Part shown: in pieces, positions 7,021 through 8,720 of the stretch
Layout of the letters: every line of letters starts with the position of its first letter
Numbering within the stretch: position 1 is the first letter of the stretch
NCBI GenBank assembly: GCA_003164075.1
Contig: PLRZ01000475.1
Span: forward strand, 1,703 to 10,422
Length of the DNA: 8,720 nt
Direction of reading: 5' to 3'
Source of the DNA: Bryobacterales bacterium
GTDB taxonomy: Bacteria; Acidobacteriota; Terriglobia; Bryobacterales; Bryobacteraceae
Notes under the pieces: model-generated
What the model was told of the DNA's origin: nothing
Seen by the model: the letters and a program-made list of their open reading frames with translations, nothing else
Databases searched by the model: none
Position numbers and translations under genes: made by a program

Positions 7021-7029
7021 GGACGGTCC
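7007..7029 (+). terminator. Weak hairpin over the stop codon of the M1-like gene
   Basis: GGACCG (7007-7012) and CGGTCC (7024-7029) form a perfect 6-bp stem with an 11-nt loop that contains the TAG stop. There is no U-tract after it, only TTGG, so a rho-independent terminator is doubtful; it could stabilise the 3' end of the transcript or be chance. Confidence 0.25.
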
Positions 7030-7108
7030 TTGGATTAATCGCTTCTGCATAATTCCAGTTTCGGATCCGTACAAACTCCCCGCCGGTACTTGTCTAACGA
7101 CAAACCTA

Positions 7109-7137
7109 TTGACTTCGGCACCCCAAGAGGCTAGGCT
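7109..7137 (+). promoter_or_regulatory. Possible sigma-70-type promoter for the PEP-CTERM gene pair
   Basis: TTGACT (7109-7114) matches the -35 consensus at five of six positions. After a 17-bp spacer comes TAGGCT (7132-7137), matching the -10 consensus at the key first, second and last positions only. Transcription would begin near 7144, leaving a leader of about 145 nt that includes the palindromes described separately. Confidence 0.35.
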
Positions 7138-7147
7138 AGATTGACGT

Positions 7148-7183
7148 GCAAAAGAGCTTGTTTTGCTTGAACTGTTTGCAAAC
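7148..7183. promoter_or_regulatory. Two neighbouring palindromes, operator-like
   Basis: GCAAAA-N7-TTTTGC occupies 7148-7166 and GTTTGCAAAC occupies 7174-7183. Both share a TTTGC/GCAAA core, so they may be two sites for one DNA-binding protein or form small leader hairpins. They lie just downstream of the proposed promoter, where a repressor would act. I cannot name the regulator. Confidence 0.3.
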
Positions 7184-7290
7184 GGGTTGCGCGATTGGGC
7201 GGGCCCTGTGGCATGACGGACGGGGAGAATTGTGAACGCTGTGGATTAGCCCTTGCGATCAGGCCACTTCGGAATCTTCACGGCAGTTAT

Positions 7291-7905
7291 ATGACCAAAT
7301 TTCGCGTCCTTGTGCTACTCGTCGGTGCACTAGCAACCTGCGTCGCACCGTTGCATGCAACCCTGATATTCCAGTTCGACGAGATTGGCGATTTGGCATA
7401 CAGCCTTAGCGGAGCTCCCTACGTTCCGATGGCGGATGGCGTCGTGGAGCCTGACCCCACAGGCAACATTACCGGTGGCGTGCTCGTCTACAACCTGACT
7501 CCCGAGTTAACAAGTTACGACTTGTTTAACGGAGACGCTCCGATTAGCGGCTTTGGCGGCTTGGCGGGCGATCTGCGCTTCACCGATCCGGCTGGAGACT
7601 TGACGGGAAGCGAAGCTTGCGGCACCACGCAATGCCTGATGGTTTTCTATGTCTTCGATAGCAACGGCCTCGCGGCCGATATCGGCCCCGTCTCAACTTC
7701 GTTCCTGACGACCCAAGTGCCCGGAGCAGCGCTCAGCGCCGGGCAATTTTCGTACCCGGTCGGTGCTCTCGCCTACGATGGAACCATTAATTCAGTTCCA
7801 GAGCCGGCTCCCGCAGCAATGCTGCTGTTCAGTCTGGCCGCTTTCGCTTTTCTCCACAAACGGTCAAAGGCGACAATACGGTCAAAGGTGACAATAAAAA
7901 GGTGA
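7291..7905 (+). CDS. PEP-CTERM sorted exported protein
   Basis: 204 residues from ATG 7291, the start that places a signal peptide at the N-terminus (MTKFRVLVLLVGALATCVAPLHA, cleavage likely after A23). The C-terminal end has the full tripartite PEP-CTERM signal: VPEP at 169-172, a hydrophobic segment (about 173-188) and a basic tail from HKRSK. Such proteins are recognised by exosortase (EpsH family), processed and moved to the cell surface, often alongside exopolysaccharide genes; no exosortase is in the window. The body is Gly/Asp/Thr-rich and probably beta-structured, with two Cys near the middle (ACGTTQC) that could form a disulfide; its function is unknown. The tail is unusually long because an 18-bp tandem repeat adds RSKATI and RSKVTI after the basic cluster. 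The ribosome site is weak. The next gene starts 7 nt after the stop, so the two are almost certainly one operon. Confidence 0.88.
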   Translation: MTKFRVLVLLVGALATCVAPLHATLIFQFDEIGDLAYSLSGAPYVPMADGVVEPDPTGNITGGVLVYNLTPELTSYDLFNGDAPISGFGGLAGDLRFTDPAGDLTGSEACGTTQCLMVFYVFDSNGLAADIGPVSTSFLTTQVPGAALSAGQFSYPVGALAYDGTINSVPEPAPAAMLLFSLAAFAFLHKRSKATIRSKVTIKR

Positions 7906-7910
7906 CAATA
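7861..7910 (+). repeat. 18-bp tandem repeat at the end of the PEP-CTERM gene
   Basis: Copy 1 (7861-7878) is CGGTCAAAGGCGACAATA and copy 2 (7879-7896) is CGGTCAAAGGTGACAATA, one mismatch apart. A partial third copy AAAAGGTGACAATA (7897-7910) lacks 4 bp at its left end. Full copies are in frame and encode R-S-K-[AV]-T-I. In the shortened copy the shift exposes the TGA stop (7903-7905), and the same AGGTG serves as the ribosome site of the next gene. Confidence 0.95.
7900..7904 (+). promoter_or_regulatory. Ribosome binding site for the GTG-start Thr-Pro gene
   Basis: AGGTG, preceded by AAA, ends 8 nt before GTG 7913. It overlaps the stop codon of the PEP-CTERM gene and lies inside the last partial copy of the 18-bp repeat, so the two genes are likely translationally coupled. 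Confidence 0.7.
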
Positions 7911-7912
7911 AG

Positions 7913-8720
7913 GTGAAACGATTGGCGAAGGCTACCGCTCTGTTGGCCCTTCTCCCGGCTGCGGCTTTCGCGGCGGGTTTCACTCCGGTGGCCGTAAGTG
8001 GCTACAATTTTAGCGGTATCGTGCCGAGCACGGCAGTTCCGCCGTACAGCGGTGCCCAAAGCCTGGACCCTCCCTCGAACGACGCACTCTTCCAATTCGG
8101 CTTGCCGGCAGCAACCGCAGGCGGATTACCCCAAGCAGGGGTGATCACTTACACAAACGGTTCCAACACTTACACATTCGGGCTTGGAGCGTACGGCTTC
8201 TCCGACCTGCTCCGAGTCAATCCTACCGGCACTTTCGTACTAACCAGCCCCGGAACCTTTGCGAGCATCGCAGTCCTGGGTTTTTCGACGCAGAATATTG
8301 GGCCTGGCGCGATCGAAATGGTCGGCGATGTCACCTTGTATTTCAGCGACGGTTCCTCGTCGGTGTATAGCCGCGCGGTCGATTTGTCGGATTGGTTCGT
8401 GTCGATGCCTCTCAATTCCAACGTCGTCACCGCCGCTGCCGGGGGGTTATTTAACCTCAATACCGGCTTTGTGCCGAAGTCCGGGGGGCCTAATTCCTAT
8501 GTATCGGTCATTACGCTGACGCCGGGCGATGCGGCCAAAACCCTAACGGGGGTTGGGTTCGGCAATTTCCCCTTCGGTGGCAACACGTTCCAGTTCATAA
8601 TGGCTATCGCCGGAGTAGCTTCGTCAGGTCCGACGCCAACGCCGACTCCAACACCAACTCCAACGCCGACTCCAACGCCGACTCCGACGCCGACTCCAAC
8701 GCCGACTCCAACGCCAACGC
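7913..8720 (+). CDS. Exported protein with Thr-Pro repeat, partial (runs off the right edge)
   Basis: The frame is open from GTG 7913 to the last base (269 full codons) with no stop, so the gene continues past the window. Residues 1-20 are a signal peptide (MKRLAKATALLALLPAAAFA, cleavage after A20). Residues about 21-239 are Gly/Ser/Thr/Asn-rich with alternating hydrophobic residues and look like a secreted beta-sandwich. The stretch from about 116 to 162, ending VTLYFSDGSSSVY...DWF, has the strand-turn-strand look of extracellular adhesion or carbohydrate-binding modules, but I cannot name a family. From residue 240 the protein becomes (Pro-Thr)n, a rigid linker of the kind that often precedes a C-terminal anchoring or sorting domain; that domain, perhaps PEP-CTERM, would be beyond the edge. 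The GTG is supported by AGGTG at 7900-7904. It lies 7 nt downstream of the PEP-CTERM gene in the same operon. Confidence 0.8.
   Translation, partial: MKRLAKATALLALLPAAAFAAGFTPVAVSGYNFSGIVPSTAVPPYSGAQSLDPPSNDALFQFGLPAATAGGLPQAGVITYTNGSNTYTFGLGAYGFSDLLRVNPTGTFVLTSPGTFASIAVLGFSTQNIGPGAIEMVGDVTLYFSDGSSSVYSRAVDLSDWFVSMPLNSNVVTAAAGGLFNLNTGFVPKSGGPNSYVSVITLTPGDAAKTLTGVGFGNFPFGGNTFQFIMAIAGVASSGPTPTPTPTPTPTPTPTPTPTPTPTPTPTPT
8630..8720 (+). repeat. 12-bp period minisatellite coding for (Pro-Thr)n
   Basis: Seven units of a 12-mer based on CCGACTCCAACG plus 7 bp of an eighth fill the end of the window and probably continue. Units differ mainly at third codon positions (CCG/CCA, ACT/ACG/ACA), all synonymous, so the peptide is a strict Pro-Thr alternation. 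Such arrays change length readily by slippage or recombination, in steps of four residues if whole units are lost or gained. Confidence 0.95.

Larger units (their letters stand above)
7021..7290. other. Intergenic region upstream of the PEP-CTERM gene
   Basis: This 270-bp stretch holds no convincing gene. By eye it is less GC-rich than the genes to its left. It contains a possible promoter (7109-7137), an inverted repeat GCAAAA-N7-TTTTGC (7148-7166) and a perfect 10-bp palindrome GTTTGCAAAC (7174-7183). A frame continuous with the PEP-CTERM gene runs upstream to about 7195, but it lacks a ribosome site and would put a polar segment ahead of the signal peptide, so I treat it as leader. Confidence 0.5.

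Noticed and set aside
7195..7290. N-terminal extension of the PEP-CTERM protein, including a CxxC (ENCERCG) and an ATG at 7213
   Set aside because: No ribosome site precedes either start, and the extension would put a polar stretch ahead of a clear signal peptide beginning at ATG 7291.
7021..7290. Riboswitch (for example cyclic di-GMP) or sigma-54 promoter before the PEP-CTERM gene
   Set aside because: I could not find the conserved core of the c-di-GMP-I riboswitch or a GG-N10-GC element with acceptable flanks; only small palindromes are present.
7291..7350. Lipoprotein signal (LATC) in the PEP-CTERM protein
   Set aside because: Thr at the -1 position is not accepted by the usual lipobox, and a normal signal peptidase I site (LHA) follows.
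8170..8460. Minus-strand frame within the Thr-Pro gene, and a plus-strand frame at 8259-8519
   Set aside because: Both overlap the continuous GTG 7913 frame, which has a ribosome site, a signal peptide and coherent secreted-protein composition.
8630..8720. CRISPR array
   Set aside because: The 12-bp repeats are contiguous, in frame and without spacers; they encode a Pro-Thr stalk.

Overview
The window reads as part of the chromosome of a high-GC, LPS-bearing Gram-negative bacterium. An Acidobacteriota relative (Solibacter/Bryobacter-like) is my best guess. The grounds are a lipid A disaccharide synthase, a PEP-CTERM (exosortase-sorted) protein, an exported M1-peptidase relative with C-terminal TPRs, and GC-rich codon use. 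The taxonomy is an inference from gene content; no marker gene is present.

Layout. (1) 178-2517, plus strand: a large superfamily 2 helicase of the YprA/MrfA type with a C-terminal four-cysteine cluster. (2) 2514-3115, plus strand: a compact toxin-antitoxin-like pair, a small antitoxin candidate whose ATG overlaps the helicase stop, then a Doc/Fic-fold protein starting at TTG. In the Doc protein the usual catalytic His of the Fic motif is Gln. (3) 3079-3828, minus strand: a 249-residue soluble protein of unknown function, overlapping the 3' end of the doc gene tail to tail and lying divergent from lpxB. (4) 3874-5004, plus strand: lpxB. (5) 5035-7020, plus strand: an exported M1-like protein in which the positions of all three zinc ligands, the catalytic Glu and the catalytic Tyr are substituted, followed by a TPR tail. 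(6) 7021-7290: an intergenic stretch with a possible promoter and two small palindromes. (7) 7291-7905, plus strand: a PEP-CTERM protein. (8) 7913 to the window end, plus strand: a second exported protein starting at GTG and ending, within the window, in a long Thr-Pro repeat. It is open to the right edge and so is incomplete.

How the genes relate. lpxB and the M1-like gene are closely spaced and probably cotranscribed. A 20-bp tandem duplication sits exactly at their junction. Removing one copy in silico restores a longer lpxB reading frame that would overlap the M1-like start, so the duplication may have shortened LpxB. The PEP-CTERM gene and the Thr-Pro gene are 7 nt apart. An 18-bp tandem repeat at the end of the first gene lengthens its basic tail, and its last partial copy supplies both the stop codon and the ribosome binding site of the second. 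These two junction duplications and the dead-looking M1 protein are the most unusual things here. I found no CRISPR array, tRNA, rRNA, insertion sequence or recognisable multi-gene defence system beyond the toxin-antitoxin pair.
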